Assembly (NCBI RefSeq): GCF_003075095.1
Contig: NZ_QCZF01000008.1
Span: forward strand, 62,001 to 126,000
Length of the DNA stretch: 64,000 bases
Reading direction: 5' to 3'
Source of the DNA: Blastococcus litoris
GTDB lineage: Bacteria; Actinomycetota; Actinomycetes; Mycobacteriales; Geodermatophilaceae
In this document: piece after piece, positions 53,353 to 62,368 of the stretch
How the letters are laid out: each line of letters opens with the position of its first letter
Numbering within the stretch: position 1 is the first letter of the stretch
Program-made: the position numbers and the translations under genes
The notes under the pieces: model-generated
Seen by the model: the letters and a program-made list of their open reading frames with translations, nothing else
Told to the model about the DNA's origin: nothing
The model's database searches: none

Positions 53353-53826
53353 TCAGCGGCCGATCGGCGCGGTGCGCGCGCGGGTGAGCGCGACCAGGTC
53401 CTGGGGCGGCAGCTCCAGCTGCAGGCCGCGCTTGCCGGCGCTCACCATCACGGTCGCGAAGCCCAGCGCGGTGTCGTCGACGACGGTGGGCAGCGCCTTC
53501 TTCTGCCCGAGCGGGCTGATGCCGCCGAGCACGTAGCCGGTCGCGCGCTCGGCATCCGCGGGCTCGGCCATGGCCGCCTTCCGGCCACCGACCGCCGCGG
53601 CCAGCGCCTTGAGGTCGAGGGTGCCGGCCACGGGGACGACGGCGACGGTCAGCGTGCCGTCGACACGGGCCACCAACGTCTTGAAGACCCGGTGCGGATC
53701 GGCGCCGAGTGCGGCCACGGCGGCCTCGCCGTGGCCCTGGTCGGCCGGGTGCTCGGGGTCGTAGGGATGCAGGGTGTGCACCACCCGGGCCTTTTCCAGT
53801 ACCCGCACCGCAGGGGTCGCCGCCAC
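53353..53826 (-). CDS. YbaK/EbsC Cys-tRNA(Pro) deacylase
   Basis: A 157-residue YbaK-type editing protein. [64 protein letters not shown] contains the conserved Lys, Gly and GISP loop residues. It hydrolyses mischarged Cys-tRNA(Pro). GTG 53826 has a TACGCT -10 (minus, 53835-53840) 8 nt upstream, so it is probably leaderless. It converges on the membrane synthase gene, 1 bp between stops. Confidence 0.87.
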   Translation of the reverse strand: MAATPAVRVLEKARVVHTLHPYDPEHPADQGHGEAAVAALGADPHRVFKTLVARVDGTLTVAVVPVAGTLDLKALAAAVGGRKAAMAEPADAERATGYVLGGISPLGQKKALPTVVDDTALGFATVMVSAGKRGLQLELPPQDLVALTRARTAPIGR

Positions 53827-53870
53827 GGAGCCGGAGCGTAGCGAGGGTCTCGTGCGCGGTGGCCGCCGCC

Positions 53871-53897
53871 GGGAATCGGTGCCCACCGGCGTCGGTT
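53871..53897 (+). promoter_or_regulatory. SigR-type promoter of sigR
   Basis: GGGAAT (53871-53876), 18 nt, GTT (53895-53897): an exact match to the SigR/SigH consensus. It lies about 140 nt upstream of sigR on the same strand, suggesting autoregulation. Confidence 0.75.
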
Positions 53898-54035
53898 GCA
53901 GGGACCGTGAGCAGCACCGTCTCCAGCGCCCGCCCCAGGGCCGCGCACCGGCGGCCCCCGGGCCGTCCCGACGCCGCGCGGCTAGGATCGACCGATGCGG
54001 CGCCCCGCATCCGGGGGCCCCAGAGAGGACGGTCG

Positions 54036-54722
54036 GTGCCTGAGCAGACCGCAGATCAGACCCCCGAGGTGACGGTTCCCGTCGAGACGCCCGAGGCCCG
54101 GGCCGACGGGAGCCGGTCCGGGGTGGCCGAGACCCGTGCCGAGCGGGACGCCCGCTTCGAGCGGGACGCGCTGCCCTTCCTCGACCAGCTCTACCCGGCG
54201 GCGCTGCGGATGACCCGCAACCCGGCCGACGCCGAGGACCTGGTGCAGGAGACCTTCGTGAAGGCCTACTCGGCCTTCCACCAATTCGCCGAGGGCACGA
54301 ATCTCAAGGCGTGGCTGTACCGGATCCTGACGAACACCTACATCAACAGCTACCGCAAGAAGCAGCGCCAGCCGCAGCAGTACCCCACCGACCAGGTGCA
54401 GGACTGGCAGCTGTACGCCGCCGAGGAGCACACCTCCAGCGGCCTGCGGTCGGCCGAGATCGAGGCGCTGGACCACCTCCCGGACTCCGACATCAAGGAG
54501 GCCCTGCAGCAGCTGCCGGAGGACTTCCGGCTGGCGGTGTACCTCGCGGACGTCGAGGGCTTCGCCTACAAGGAGATCGCGGAGATCATGGGCACCCCGA
54601 TCGGCACGGTGATGTCCCGACTGCACCGCGGCCGCCGGGGCCTGCAGAAGCTGTTGGCCGATTACGCCCGCGAGCGCGGCTTCGTCCGCGCCGGAGCCGG
54701 TGAGGAGGCGAGCCAGTCATGA
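54036..54722 (+). CDS. sigR: Thiol-stress ECF sigma factor SigR/SigH
   Basis: A 228-residue ECF sigma factor. Region 2 ([23 protein letters not shown] and [22 protein letters not shown]) and region 4 ([42 protein letters not shown]) are complete. It pairs with the anti-sigma factor gene by ATGA overlap. The N-terminal 45 residues are acidic and variable. GTG 54036 has GAGAGGA upstream. SigR controls thioredoxin, mycoredoxin and proteolysis genes in other actinobacteria; here the exact consensus promoter upstream indicates autoregulation, and mrx1 at 12.8 kb has a near match. Confidence 0.93.
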   Translation: MPEQTADQTPEVTVPVETPEARADGSRSGVAETRAERDARFERDALPFLDQLYPAALRMTRNPADAEDLVQETFVKAYSAFHQFAEGTNLKAWLYRILTNTYINSYRKKQRQPQQYPTDQVQDWQLYAAEEHTSSGLRSAEIEALDHLPDSDIKEALQQLPEDFRLAVYLADVEGFAYKEIAEIMGTPIGTVMSRLHRGRRGLQKLLADYARERGFVRAGAGEEASQS

Positions 54723-55048
54723 CCGACGACGTCCATGGCGGGGCTGAGCCGATCGACATCACCTCGTGCGACGACGTGCTCTCCCACGTCTTCGAGTTCC
54801 TCGACCACGAGACCGGGGACGCGCGGCGGGCGCAGATCGCCGAGCACCTCGAGGACTGCTCGCCGTGCCTGCGCGAGTTCGGCATCGAGCAGGAGTTCAA
54901 GGCGCTGGTACGCCGCCGCTGCGGGGGCGACGCGCCGCCGTCGGGCCTCCGCGAGCGGATCAAGATCCAGCTCACGAGCATCTCCTTCGAGGAGGACGGC
55001 ACGCAGGTCAGCGTCGAGCGGATCACCGCCGAGCGCACCGGCGAGTAG
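54719..55048 (+). CDS. rsrA: Redox-sensing anti-sigma factor RsrA/RshA
   Basis: A 109-residue ZAS-type anti-sigma factor. The zinc site is H43-x3-C47-x2-C50, with C17 and C68 in the positions of the disulfide-forming cysteines (RsrA C11 and C61 shifted by six or seven). Oxidation should release zinc and free SigR. C3 and C62 of Streptomyces RsrA have no counterpart. The start overlaps sigR by ATGA, so the two are co-translated. A strong terminator follows. Confidence 0.92.
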   Translation: MTDDVHGGAEPIDITSCDDVLSHVFEFLDHETGDARRAQIAEHLEDCSPCLREFGIEQEFKALVRRRCGGDAPPSGLRERIKIQLTSISFEEDGTQVSVERITAERTGE

Positions 55049-55063
55049 CCACCCGCCGACGAC

Positions 55064-55103
55064 GAAGCGCCCCACCTCTGCATCCGCGGAGGTGGGGCGC
55101 TTC
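55064..55103. terminator. Terminator between rsrA and bL37 gene
   Basis: GAAGCGCCCCACCTC (55064-55078) pairs perfectly with GAGGTGGGGCGCTTC (55089-55103), 10-nt loop. It serves the plus-strand rsrA and possibly the convergent bL37 gene. Confidence 0.8.
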
Positions 55104-55112
55104 TCGTCGCTC

Positions 55113-55187
55113 TCAGGCGTTGGGCCGCTTGCCGTGGTTGGCCTTGTTCCCCTTGCGGGAGCGACGCTTGCGTCCACGCTTGGACAT
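55113..55187 (-). CDS. Ribosomal protein bL37 (AURKAIP1/COX24 domain)
   Basis: A 24-residue, extremely basic protein beginning MSKRGRKRRS and ending ANHGKRPNA. This is the small actinobacterial large-subunit protein bL37 first seen in mycobacterial ribosomes, encoded in the same place next to rshA. ATG 55187 has GGAGGG about 9 nt upstream. It is too short for usual gene finders, but sequence, size and neighbourhood all agree. Confidence 0.9.
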   Translation of the reverse strand: MSKRGRKRRSRKGNKANHGKRPNA

Positions 55188-55354
55188 CGCGCTGCCCTCC
55201 TCTCGCTGCCGGTGGGGCTGCAGACCCCTCGTTCTCGCGGGCCGGGACGCCGGTCACTATCGTGCGCGGGGCCGCCGGAACCGCCAAGCTGACGCTGCAA
55301 GCCTCTCACGGGGCGCTCCGGCTGCGTGCCGGGCGGGGGGTTGCTGAGGGGGCA

Positions 55355-56404
55355 GTGGTGGCGCAGCTGGCGATCGAGAGCGTGCTCGTGGCAGGACGGG
55401 GGCCGGCCGCGTGTGCCGTGATCTCGGCGTGCACCCGTCTCGGGGTGAAGGCCGTGGCGGTGCACTCGGAGGCCGAGCGGTCGGCGCGCCACGTGCGGCT
55501 GGCCGACGAGGCGGTGCTCCTCGGGCCGGCTCCGGCGAGCGAGTCCTACCTCGCCGTCGACCGCATCGTGGAGGCGGCCCGGCGCAGCGGTGTCGGCGCC
55601 GTCCTGCCGGTGCCGCCCGCGCTGGCCGGCAACGCGCGCCTGGCGGCGGCGGTGGTCGACGCCGGGCTGACGTGGGTCGGACCCGACGCCGAGGTGCTCG
55701 AGCGCCTCGGCGGTGACGGCGTGGAGCCGGCGAGCGAGCGGGGGTTCCTCGCGTGGGTGACCGCCGACGGCCTGCGGTTCGCGACCCCGGTCGCGCGTGA
55801 CCGGGCGGCCGGGATCGCCCGCGTCTCCTGGACCCCGGACGGGTGGGACGGGAGCGCGCCGGCGCTGCCCGCGGCCGCCCGCCGGGTGGCAGAGGTGGGC
55901 TGGCGCGGGCTGGCCACGGTCGGCGTGTCACCCGACGGAGAGCTCGCCGAGGTGGCGGCCGGCTTCTCGCTCGACATCGCCGTCCTCGAGCGTGCCCACG
56001 GCGTGGACGCCGTGGAGCTCGCCCTCCGCAGCGCGGGTGGCGCAGCCGCGCCGGCGCCGGCCGGCCGCGGCCCGCGTGCGGCGGTGGCCGCGCAGCTGCG
56101 GTCGACGCTCCCCCCGGGGACGGCCGGGCGGGTCACCGGCTCGCTGCCGGTGCAGTCGGGACGTCCGGCGGACGACGTGCCGGTGGTGGCCGTCAGCGGC
56201 TACGAACCCGGCGACCGGCTGGACGGGTGGTACGACGCCCTGCTGGCGACGGTCAGCGCCGGCGGCCCGGCGACAGCGACCGCTGCAGGAGCTGTCTCCC
56301 GGGAGCTGTCGGACCTCCCGGACGTGGGCGTGCCGCACGACGGCGACGAGGTCTGCGCGGTGCTCGCGCGACTGGCTGCCGGGAGCAGCGTCCCCACCGC
56401 CTGA
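55355..56404 (+). CDS. Degenerate biotin-carboxylase-like protein
   Basis: A 349-residue protein. The first 110 residues match the N-terminal domain of biotin carboxylase (SVLVAGRGPAACAVISACTRLG, then AVHSEAERSARHVRLADEAVLLGP and VVDAGLTWVGPDAEVLERLG). The ATP-grasp B domain that should follow is missing. The next stretch (AEVGWRGLATVGVSPDGELAEV) resembles the C-subdomain but lacks the RLQVEHPV-type catalytic residues. It should not bind ATP normally. It lies 54 nt upstream of the one-domain biotinyl protein gene. The start, GTG 55355, has a weak site; GTG 55358 is equally possible. Confidence 0.7.
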   Translation: MVAQLAIESVLVAGRGPAACAVISACTRLGVKAVAVHSEAERSARHVRLADEAVLLGPAPASESYLAVDRIVEAARRSGVGAVLPVPPALAGNARLAAAVVDAGLTWVGPDAEVLERLGGDGVEPASERGFLAWVTADGLRFATPVARDRAAGIARVSWTPDGWDGSAPALPAAARRVAEVGWRGLATVGVSPDGELAEVAAGFSLDIAVLERAHGVDAVELALRSAGGAAAPAPAGRGPRAAVAAQLRSTLPPGTAGRVTGSLPVQSGRPADDVPVVAVSGYEPGDRLDGWYDALLATVSAGGPATATAAGAVSRELSDLPDVGVPHDGDEVCAVLARLAAGSSVPTA

Positions 56405-56458
56405 GTGGCGTGCTTGGATGCAATCGCCGGGTTCGGTGCACGCTCACGAGGAGGCACG

Positions 56459-56683
56459 GTGGCGGTCGAGGAGATCCACGCGGAGATGGTCTCCAGCGTC
56501 TGGAAGGTCCTCGTGGAGCCCGGCGCGACGGTGGCGCCCGGCGACACCCTGGTCATCCTCGAGTCGATGAAGATGGAGATCCCCGTCCTCACCGAGCGCG
56601 CCGGTGTCGTCCAGGAGATGCACGTGGTGGAGGGCGAGGTGCTCCAGGAGGGCGACCTGATCGCCACCGTCACCGACGCCTGA
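56459..56683 (+). CDS. Biotinyl/lipoyl attachment protein (TB7.3-like)
   Basis: A 74-residue single biotinyl domain with the attachment Lys38 in ESMKMEIPV, preceded by PGDTLVILE and followed by VHVVEGEVLQEGDLIATV-like strands. It is the counterpart of the M. tuberculosis biotinylated protein TB7.3 (Rv3221c) in the same place. GTG 56459 has GAGGAGG upstream. The partner carboxylase is unknown; the neighbouring biotin-carboxylase-like protein lacks catalytic parts. Confidence 0.9.
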   Translation: MAVEEIHAEMVSSVWKVLVEPGATVAPGDTLVILESMKMEIPVLTERAGVVQEMHVVEGEVLQEGDLIATVTDA

Positions 56684-56686
56684 GGG

Positions 56687-57187
56687 TCACAGCTCCAGCG
56701 CGTAGACCATGAGGTCGATGCCGGGCACCGGCGTCCAGTCGCGCTCGGGCAGCCGCCGGAAGCCCAGCCGTTCGTAGAGGCGGTGGGCCGCCGTCATCGC
56801 CGGGCCGGTCGAGAGCACCATGCGCCGCTTGCCAGCGGCGCGGGCCAGGTCCAGGCAGGTCCGGACCAGCAGCTCGCCGGTGCCGCGGCCCCGCGCCTGC
56901 GGGTCCACGACGAGCATCCGGAACGCGGCCTCGTCGTCGGACTCGGTCACCTCGCCGAAGTTGCCGTCGAGGACGAGCGCCACGCTGCCGATCACGCGGC
57001 CGTCGTCGTCCCGGACCACCAGCAGCTGCGACCGCGCGGACCGGCCGCTGACGTCGGCCAGCTCGGCGACGTACCCGGAGGAGGCGAGGCCGCCCTCCAC
57101 GTAGACGCCGACGGTCAGCTCGGCGATGCGCTCGAACTCGTCGGGGCGGGCAGGCTGCACGGACGGAGCAGGAGCGGGGCGGACCAC
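56687..57187 (-). CDS. GNAT family N-acetyltransferase
   Basis: A 166-residue GNAT enzyme. The acetyl-CoA loop is MLVVDPQARGRGTGELLV, preceded by a beta-bulge (IGSVALVLDG) and followed by LSTGPAMTAAHRLYERLGFRRL. The substrate is unknown. GTG 57187 has TAGGCT (minus, 57194-57199) 6 nt upstream, so it is probably leaderless. It is divergent from pdtaS with 42 bp between starts. Confidence 0.88.
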   Translation of the reverse strand: MVRPAPAPSVQPARPDEFERIAELTVGVYVEGGLASSGYVAELADVSGRSARSQLLVVRDDDGRVIGSVALVLDGNFGEVTESDDEAAFRMLVVDPQARGRGTGELLVRTCLDLARAAGKRRMVLSTGPAMTAAHRLYERLGFRRLPERDWTPVPGIDLMVYALEL

Positions 57188-57214
57188 CCGGGCAGCCTAA
57201 GGCGTGGGCCGCCT

Positions 57215-57220
57215 TACGCT
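57215..57220 (+). promoter_or_regulatory. -10 element for pdtaS leader
   Basis: TACGCT lies 9 nt before ATG 57230 of the seven-codon leader peptide. It would give a leaderless transcript starting at that ATG. Confidence 0.45.
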
Positions 57221-57229
57221 CGGAGCACC

Positions 57230-57253
57230 ATGGACACCTCCGGCGCCGCATGA
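57230..57253 (+). CDS. Possible seven-residue leader peptide of pdtaS
   Basis: ATG 57230 encodes MDTSGAA followed by TGA (57251-57253), which overlaps the pdtaS ATG as ATGA. With a TACGCT -10 9 nt upstream and no separate ribosome-binding site for pdtaS, the kinase may be translated only by reinitiation after this peptide. It is inferred from spacing only. Confidence 0.5.
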   Translation: MDTSGAA

Positions 57254-58731
57254 GCAGCCTCTCGGACCGGCTGACCCGCGGGTCGGCGTCGCACCCCTCG
57301 CAGGTCGAGCACGCCCGTCGGCTGGTCGCCGACTGGCAGCTGCTCGCCGACCTCGCCTTCGCCGACCTCACGCTGTGGGTGCCGCTGGCGAGCGGGGCCT
57401 GGTGGTGCGTGGCGCAGGTGCGGCCGCTCACCGCACCGACGAGCCGGCCGGAGGACCTGGTCGGCAGCGAGGTGTCCGGAGAGATCGCCGCGCCCTTCGT
57501 GACCGCGCACCGGGAGGGCCGGCCGGTCACCGAGGGCGAGCCCGACTGGTCGGGTGCGGCACCTCGGCGCCGCGAGGTCATCCCCGTCCGCCACGACGGG
57601 GTGGTGGTGGCGGTCCTGGCCAAGGACACCAATCTGGCCGTCACCCGGTCGCCGTCGACGCTGGAGCTCACCTACCTCGACATCGCCGCTGACCTGTGCC
57701 TGATGGTGTCGGCCGGCACGTTCCCGCCGGAGAAGCTGCAGGACGCCGAGATGAGCCCGCGGGTGGGTGACGGTCTGGTGCGCCTGGACGCCGGGGGCCG
57801 GGCCATCTACGCGAGCCCCAACGCGCTGTCGGCCTACCGGCGCATCGGCGTCCCGGGCGACGTGGTGGGCGCCGACCTCGCGGAGCTGACCCGGGTGGCG
57901 GCGGCCGACCGGGTCGCCGGCGAGTCCGCCGCCGCGGGCATCGCCGCCGCCGTGTCGGGGCGGTTCCCCGACCCCGTGGACGTCGAGGGGCCCACGGCCA
58001 CGATGCTGGTGCGGGCGCTGCCGCTGCAGGCACCCGGGGCAGAGGCGGGTGCCCTGGTCCTCGTGCGCGACGTCACCGACGTCCGGCGCCGGGACCGGGC
58101 GCTGCTGACCAAGGACGCGACCATCCGCGAGATCCACCACCGGGTGAAGAACAACCTGCAGACGGTCGCCGCGCTGCTGCGGCTGCAGGCCCGGCGCATG
58201 ACCGAGCCGGCGGCACGGGCCGCGCTGGAGGAGTCGGTGCGGCGGGTGGCGTCGATCGCCGTCGTCCACGAGACGCTGGCCGGCAGCCGGGAGGACGTCG
58301 TGGACGTCGACGACGTCCTCGACCAGGTGCTGCCGATGCTGGGCGACCTGACGTCGGTCGGTCCCGCGGCCCGCACCCGGCGGACGGGGTCCTTCGGGGA
58401 GCTGCCCGCGGCCGCGGCCACGCCGCTGGTCCTGGCGGTGACCGAGCTGCTGCACAACGCCGCCGAGCACGCCTTCCCCGACGGGGAGCCGGGGAGCATC
58501 GAGCTGGTCGCGGAGCGGGACGGCGACGACCTGGTGGTGCGGGTGCGGGACAACGGTCGCGGCCTGCCCGAGGACTTCGACCCCGCGGCCAGCGACGGGC
58601 TGGGCCTGCAGATCGTGCGGACGCTGGTCACCAGCGAGCTGGGCGGCACGCTGACGATGGGCAGCCCGCCCGACCAGCAGGGAACAGAGGCCGTTCTGAC
58701 GCTCCCAGGAGCCGGCCAGCCGAGGCGCTAG
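57250..58731 (+). CDS. pdtaS: Sensor histidine kinase PdtaS
   Basis: A 493-residue soluble histidine kinase. The N-terminal GAF-like domain (WQLLADLAFADLTLWVPL) is followed by a PAS-like domain (about 170-280), a HisKA_2 dimerisation domain with IHHRVKNNLQTVAALLRLQARR (phospho-His in the HHR motif), and an HATPase with ELLHNAAEHAFP and DNGRGLP. It is the counterpart of Rv3220c, whose partner is the ANTAR regulator PdtaR. The start ATG 57250 overlaps a small leader ORF. No PdtaR gene is in the window. Confidence 0.9.
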   Translation: MSSLSDRLTRGSASHPSQVEHARRLVADWQLLADLAFADLTLWVPLASGAWWCVAQVRPLTAPTSRPEDLVGSEVSGEIAAPFVTAHREGRPVTEGEPDWSGAAPRRREVIPVRHDGVVVAVLAKDTNLAVTRSPSTLELTYLDIAADLCLMVSAGTFPPEKLQDAEMSPRVGDGLVRLDAGGRAIYASPNALSAYRRIGVPGDVVGADLAELTRVAAADRVAGESAAAGIAAAVSGRFPDPVDVEGPTATMLVRALPLQAPGAEAGALVLVRDVTDVRRRDRALLTKDATIREIHHRVKNNLQTVAALLRLQARRMTEPAARAALEESVRRVASIAVVHETLAGSREDVVDVDDVLDQVLPMLGDLTSVGPAARTRRTGSFGELPAAAATPLVLAVTELLHNAAEHAFPDGEPGSIELVAERDGDDLVVRVRDNGRGLPEDFDPAASDGLGLQIVRTLVTSELGGTLTMGSPPDQQGTEAVLTLPGAGQPRR

Positions 58732-58752
58732 CAGGGAGCCGGGGACGAGCCG

Positions 58753-58851
58753 TCGCGGCGAGTGGGGGCCGGAGGCTCCCGCGCAGCCGCGACACAGCGG
58801 CTCCGCTCAACAGGGGACGGCAATTGGTGGCGGTGTCGTCCGGAGGACGAC
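58753..58851 (+). repeat. Dispersed GGA-hairpin repeat, copy 3
   Basis: A diverged copy: hairpin 58764-58780 (GGGGGCC/GGCTCCC with one G-U, GGA loop) and hairpin 58835-58851 (GTCGTCC/GGACGAC, GGA loop). Between them lie GCGCAGCCGCGAC and GGGGACGGC. It begins 21 nt after pdtaS and is followed by a strong terminator. Confidence 0.75.
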
Positions 58852-58862
58852 AGATCACACGG

Positions 58863-58903
58863 CACGAAGGCCGGCCCGGGAAGTTCCCGGACCGGCCTTC
58901 GTG
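58863..58903. terminator. Strong bidirectional terminator
   Basis: CACGAAGGCCGG (58863-58874) pairs with CCGGCCTTCGTG (58892-58903); an inner CCGGGA/TCCCGG stem extends it. It lies between convergent pdtaS (with repeat copy 3) and whiB1. Confidence 0.8.
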
Positions 58904-58966
58904 GCGTTCTGTCGGTCGTGCGGGGCGCCGCGGGGGAGGTCCCCCGGGTGCCGGTGGTGCTCCGGC

Positions 58967-59218
58967 TCAGGCGGTGTGCACCCGGGTGCGAGCCTGACGG
59001 CGCTTCAGTGCGCGTCGCTCGTCCTCGGACAGCCCACCCCAGACGCCGGAGTCCTGACCCGAGCGCAGGGCCCAGTCCAGGCACGACTGCACCACGGGGC
59101 AGCGGCGGCACACGGCCTTGGCCTGCTCGATCTGCACGACGGCCGGACCGGTCGTCCCGATGGGGAAGAACAGTTCCGGATCCTCGTCCCGGCAGAGCGC
59201 GCGGTGGCGCCAGTCCAT
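58967..59218 (-). CDS. whiB1: WhiB1 Fe-S transcription regulator
   Basis: An 83-residue Wbl protein with cysteines C9, C37, C40 and C46 for the 4Fe-4S cluster, GVWGG at 58-62 and a basic C-terminus (LKRRQARTRVHTA) instead of an AT-hook. The short form and its place next to pdtaS identify WhiB1, a NO-sensitive essential regulator in mycobacteria. ATG 59218 (MDWRHRALC) has GAGGAGT upstream. Confidence 0.92.
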   Translation of the reverse strand: MDWRHRALCRDEDPELFFPIGTTGPAVVQIEQAKAVCRRCPVVQSCLDWALRSGQDSGVWGGLSEDERRALKRRQARTRVHTA

Positions 59219-59528
59219 GGCGGTGTACTCCTCGGTGTCGTCTACGGTTGGTACATCAGTCGCCGGCCTCGGACCGCGGTTCAGGGCCGACACCGGTTGC
59301 CCAGCGCTTTGGCTCAGCGACTCACTTGCTTTGTTACCGGCAAGTTGCGTTCTTCACGCGATGTTTTCACGAGAAAGACGCCTGTCAAGCAGATCGAGGC
59401 CGTCGTGGGACCCCTCGTGAGCAAGCTCACCACGGGCGTGCTAGGCCCGCCACTCGACGGAACCACACGCCGTCGAGGAGCGTTGACAACGCCCGTCCGC
59501 CGTGCGTGAGGGGCCGGGGCGGCACGGG
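59219..59528. other. 310-nt region upstream of whiB1
   Basis: A non-coding stretch, less GC-rich than its surroundings, between the lipid kinase stop and whiB1 start. A minus-strand promoter is at 59360-59388 (separate entry). No other feature was identified. Confidence 0.5.
59360..59388 (-). promoter_or_regulatory. Sigma70-type promoter candidate for whiB1
   Basis: On the minus strand TTGACA (59383-59388) is followed by 17 nt and AACATC (59360-59365). The -35 is perfect, the -10 weak. The transcript would carry a leader of about 135 nt. Confidence 0.45.
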
Positions 59529-60551
59529 TCAGGCGACGACCCGGAGAGCGGCCGGCACGTGCTGCACGCGCAGACCCGTCGCCGTCCCCAGGTGCTCGCC
59601 GTCCACCTGCCACCCCTGGGGTCGCGACGCCGTCAGCGTCAGCTCCCCGAGGTCGTGCCGGCGGTGCACGCCACGGCCGCGGGCGTCGGGTTCGCGCGCC
59701 AGGGTCTGGCGGAGGGTGTGCAGCATCCGCAGGGGCCCCATCCGGCCCATGGCGAAGACGTCGAGGCCGGTGTCGAAGGAGGCTTCCGGGGACGGGTTCA
59801 CCGGGCGGGCGCCCAGGTACGTCCAGGGGCTGACGTTGGAGACCAGGCAGAGGAACAGCCCGTCGAGGTCCGGCTCGCCCGGCAGGTGCAGGGACATCGC
59901 CGGACGGCGCCGTTCGCGGCCGAGCAGGAAGGCCGCGGTGGCCTCCTTGACGTACAGCGGGCCGGTGGAGCGCCGGCCCGCGGCCCGACGGGCCTCGACA
60001 CGGGCGATGACCTCGGCGTCGAAGCCCAGGCCGGCGGCGAAGACGAACCAGCGCGGCGTCGTCCACCGGTCGTGCGCGGCGGCGTCGGCGGCGGCCACCA
60101 CCTCGGCGGCGCCGGGTGCGGTGCCGCTCACCGGCGCGGTGCTCGTCCCCGTCGCGCTCGCCGTGCCGAGCGAGACCAGCCGGGTGCGGCCCGCGCGCAG
60201 CGAGGCGAGGATCTCGGCCGTCGCCTCCACCGGGTCCCGCGAACGGCCCAGCGCCCGCGAGAACACGTTGGTCGATCCGCCCGGGACCACGGCGAGCGTG
60301 GGCAGGTGCGGGGACGGCCCCTCGGCCAGCAGGCCGTTGACGACCTCGTTGACGGTGCCGTCGCCCCCGACGGACACCACGAGATCCATGCCCTCGGCGG
60401 CGGCCTGCGCGCCGAGCTCGCGGGCGTGCCCGCGGTGGGAGGTCTCGACGACGTCCAGCTTCAGCTCGCTGGCGAGCGCGCCGACCAGCACGTCGCGCAT
60501 CTTGGAGCTGGTGCTGGTCGCCGCCGGATTCACCACCACGAGCGCGCGCAT
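59529..60551 (-). CDS. Diacylglycerol-kinase-family lipid kinase
   Basis: A 340-residue DAGK-catalytic-domain protein: VVVNPAATSTSSKMRDV, VVSVGGDGTVNEVVNGLL and AVVPGGSTNVFSRALG are the nucleotide and substrate motifs. The C-terminal half forms the second beta domain. It phosphorylates a lipid such as diacylglycerol, or a related long-chain substrate. It is the counterpart of Rv3218. ATG 60551 begins MRALVVVNPAA. The next gene upstream is divergent. Confidence 0.88.
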   Translation of the reverse strand: MRALVVVNPAATSTSSKMRDVLVGALASELKLDVVETSHRGHARELGAQAAAEGMDLVVSVGGDGTVNEVVNGLLAEGPSPHLPTLAVVPGGSTNVFSRALGRSRDPVEATAEILASLRAGRTRLVSLGTASATGTSTAPVSGTAPGAAEVVAAADAAAHDRWTTPRWFVFAAGLGFDAEVIARVEARRAAGRRSTGPLYVKEATAAFLLGRERRRPAMSLHLPGEPDLDGLFLCLVSNVSPWTYLGARPVNPSPEASFDTGLDVFAMGRMGPLRMLHTLRQTLAREPDARGRGVHRRHDLGELTLTASRPQGWQVDGEHLGTATGLRVQHVPAALRVVA

Positions 60552-60633
60552 GGAGGTCAGGCTAACCAGCAGGGGCGCGGATCCGCCGGAGGCCGGCCCC
60601 GACCGGAACGGCCGGACGGCGGGCGCACCCGCG

Positions 60634-60639
60634 TAATCT
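60634..60639 (+). promoter_or_regulatory. -10 element, leaderless membrane protein gene
   Basis: TAATCT lies 7 nt before GTG 60647. Confidence 0.5.
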
Positions 60640-60646
60640 CGCCGTC

Positions 60647-61131
60647 GTGACCGAGCCGACGCAGCCGCCCCGCCGCGCCCTGGACCGGTTGTTCGGCGCG
60701 GCCGCCGACCCGACGGCACCGCGCCCCGAGCGACCGCGCACCGAGGCCCCCGGGTCGCTGCGCTGGGCCGCCGTCGTCGTCGGCGTCCAGGCGGCCGCCG
60801 TGGGTGCCGGTGCCGTCGTCTGGCTGTGGCTGACCCTGACCAGCACGCCGGACAGCTACGCCCGGGCCCTGGCCGAGGTGGTGATCCTCGCCCTCGTCGC
60901 GGTGGGCCTCGCCACGGCGGCACGCGCGCTGGCGCGGGTCGCCGGCTGGGCGCGCGGGCCCGTCATCGCGGCCCAGATCTTCTTCGGCCTCACCGGGTTC
61001 GTCACCGCGTTCGAGGCCCAGCGCCCCCTGATCGGGCTGCCGATCCTGCTGCTCGTCGCCGCGGTGCTCTACCTGCTGACCACTCCCGAGGCCCGGCTGG
61101 CCTACGTCGAGCGCGACGAGGAGCGTCGCGG

Positions 61132-61135
<4 letters not shown>
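60647..61135 (+). CDS. Small conserved membrane protein (Rv3217c-like)
   Basis: A 162-residue protein with four membrane helices (for example WAAVVVGVQAAAVGAGAVVWLWL and LPILLLVAAVLYLLT) after a Pro/Arg-rich cytosolic N-terminus. It matches a conserved actinobacterial membrane protein of unknown function found next to the lipid kinase. The start is leaderless. Its TAG stop overlaps that of the HAD gene as CTAG. Confidence 0.78.
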
Positions 61136-61914
<779 letters not shown>

Positions 61915-61930
61915 GGTGTTCTCCCGTTCG

Positions 61931-62368
61931 TCAGAGCCACGTGCGAGGTGTGCCCTCGGCCAGGCGGAGGGCGGCGAAGCGTGCGCGCTTCCGGATGAGG
62001 CCCTGCAGCGAGTAGGGCGCCAGCACCGCCAGGGCGGGTCCTCCGTCGCGGTGTTCGAGCTCGACGCGGACGGCGTCGGACCCCTCGTACCGGACGTCGG
62101 CGACGAAGGCGACGGCGCGCAGGGAGTCGCGCTCGGCGCCGGCACCGTCGTACAGGACCTCCAGCACCGCCTGCGAGGGTGGGCGTTCGCCGTGTCCGGG
62201 GTCGCCGTGGACGAAGCCGAGACCCCCGTCAGCTGTCAGGGTCAGGGAGAAGGGGAAGAACTCCCCGTTCTCGTTGAGCAGCTGCTCGGCTGTGTCCAGG
62301 GCGGGCCCGACCAGCCCATCGAGATCGTCCTGGACCGGCTGGGGGGTGCTGTCGCGCCAGTCGATCAT
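61931..62368 (-). CDS. Conserved hypothetical protein
   Basis: A 145-residue soluble protein with a conserved LLNENGEFFPFSLTLTADGGLGFVHGD stretch and no membrane segment or known domain. ATG 62368 overlaps the stop of the GNAT gene (ATGA), so the two are translationally coupled. Proteins with this motif are found in actinobacteria; function unknown. Confidence 0.7.
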   Translation of the reverse strand: MIDWRDSTPQPVQDDLDGLVGPALDTAEQLLNENGEFFPFSLTLTADGGLGFVHGDPGHGERPPSQAVLEVLYDGAGAERDSLRAVAFVADVRYEGSDAVRVELEHRDGGPALAVLAPYSLQGLIRKRARFAALRLAEGTPRTWL

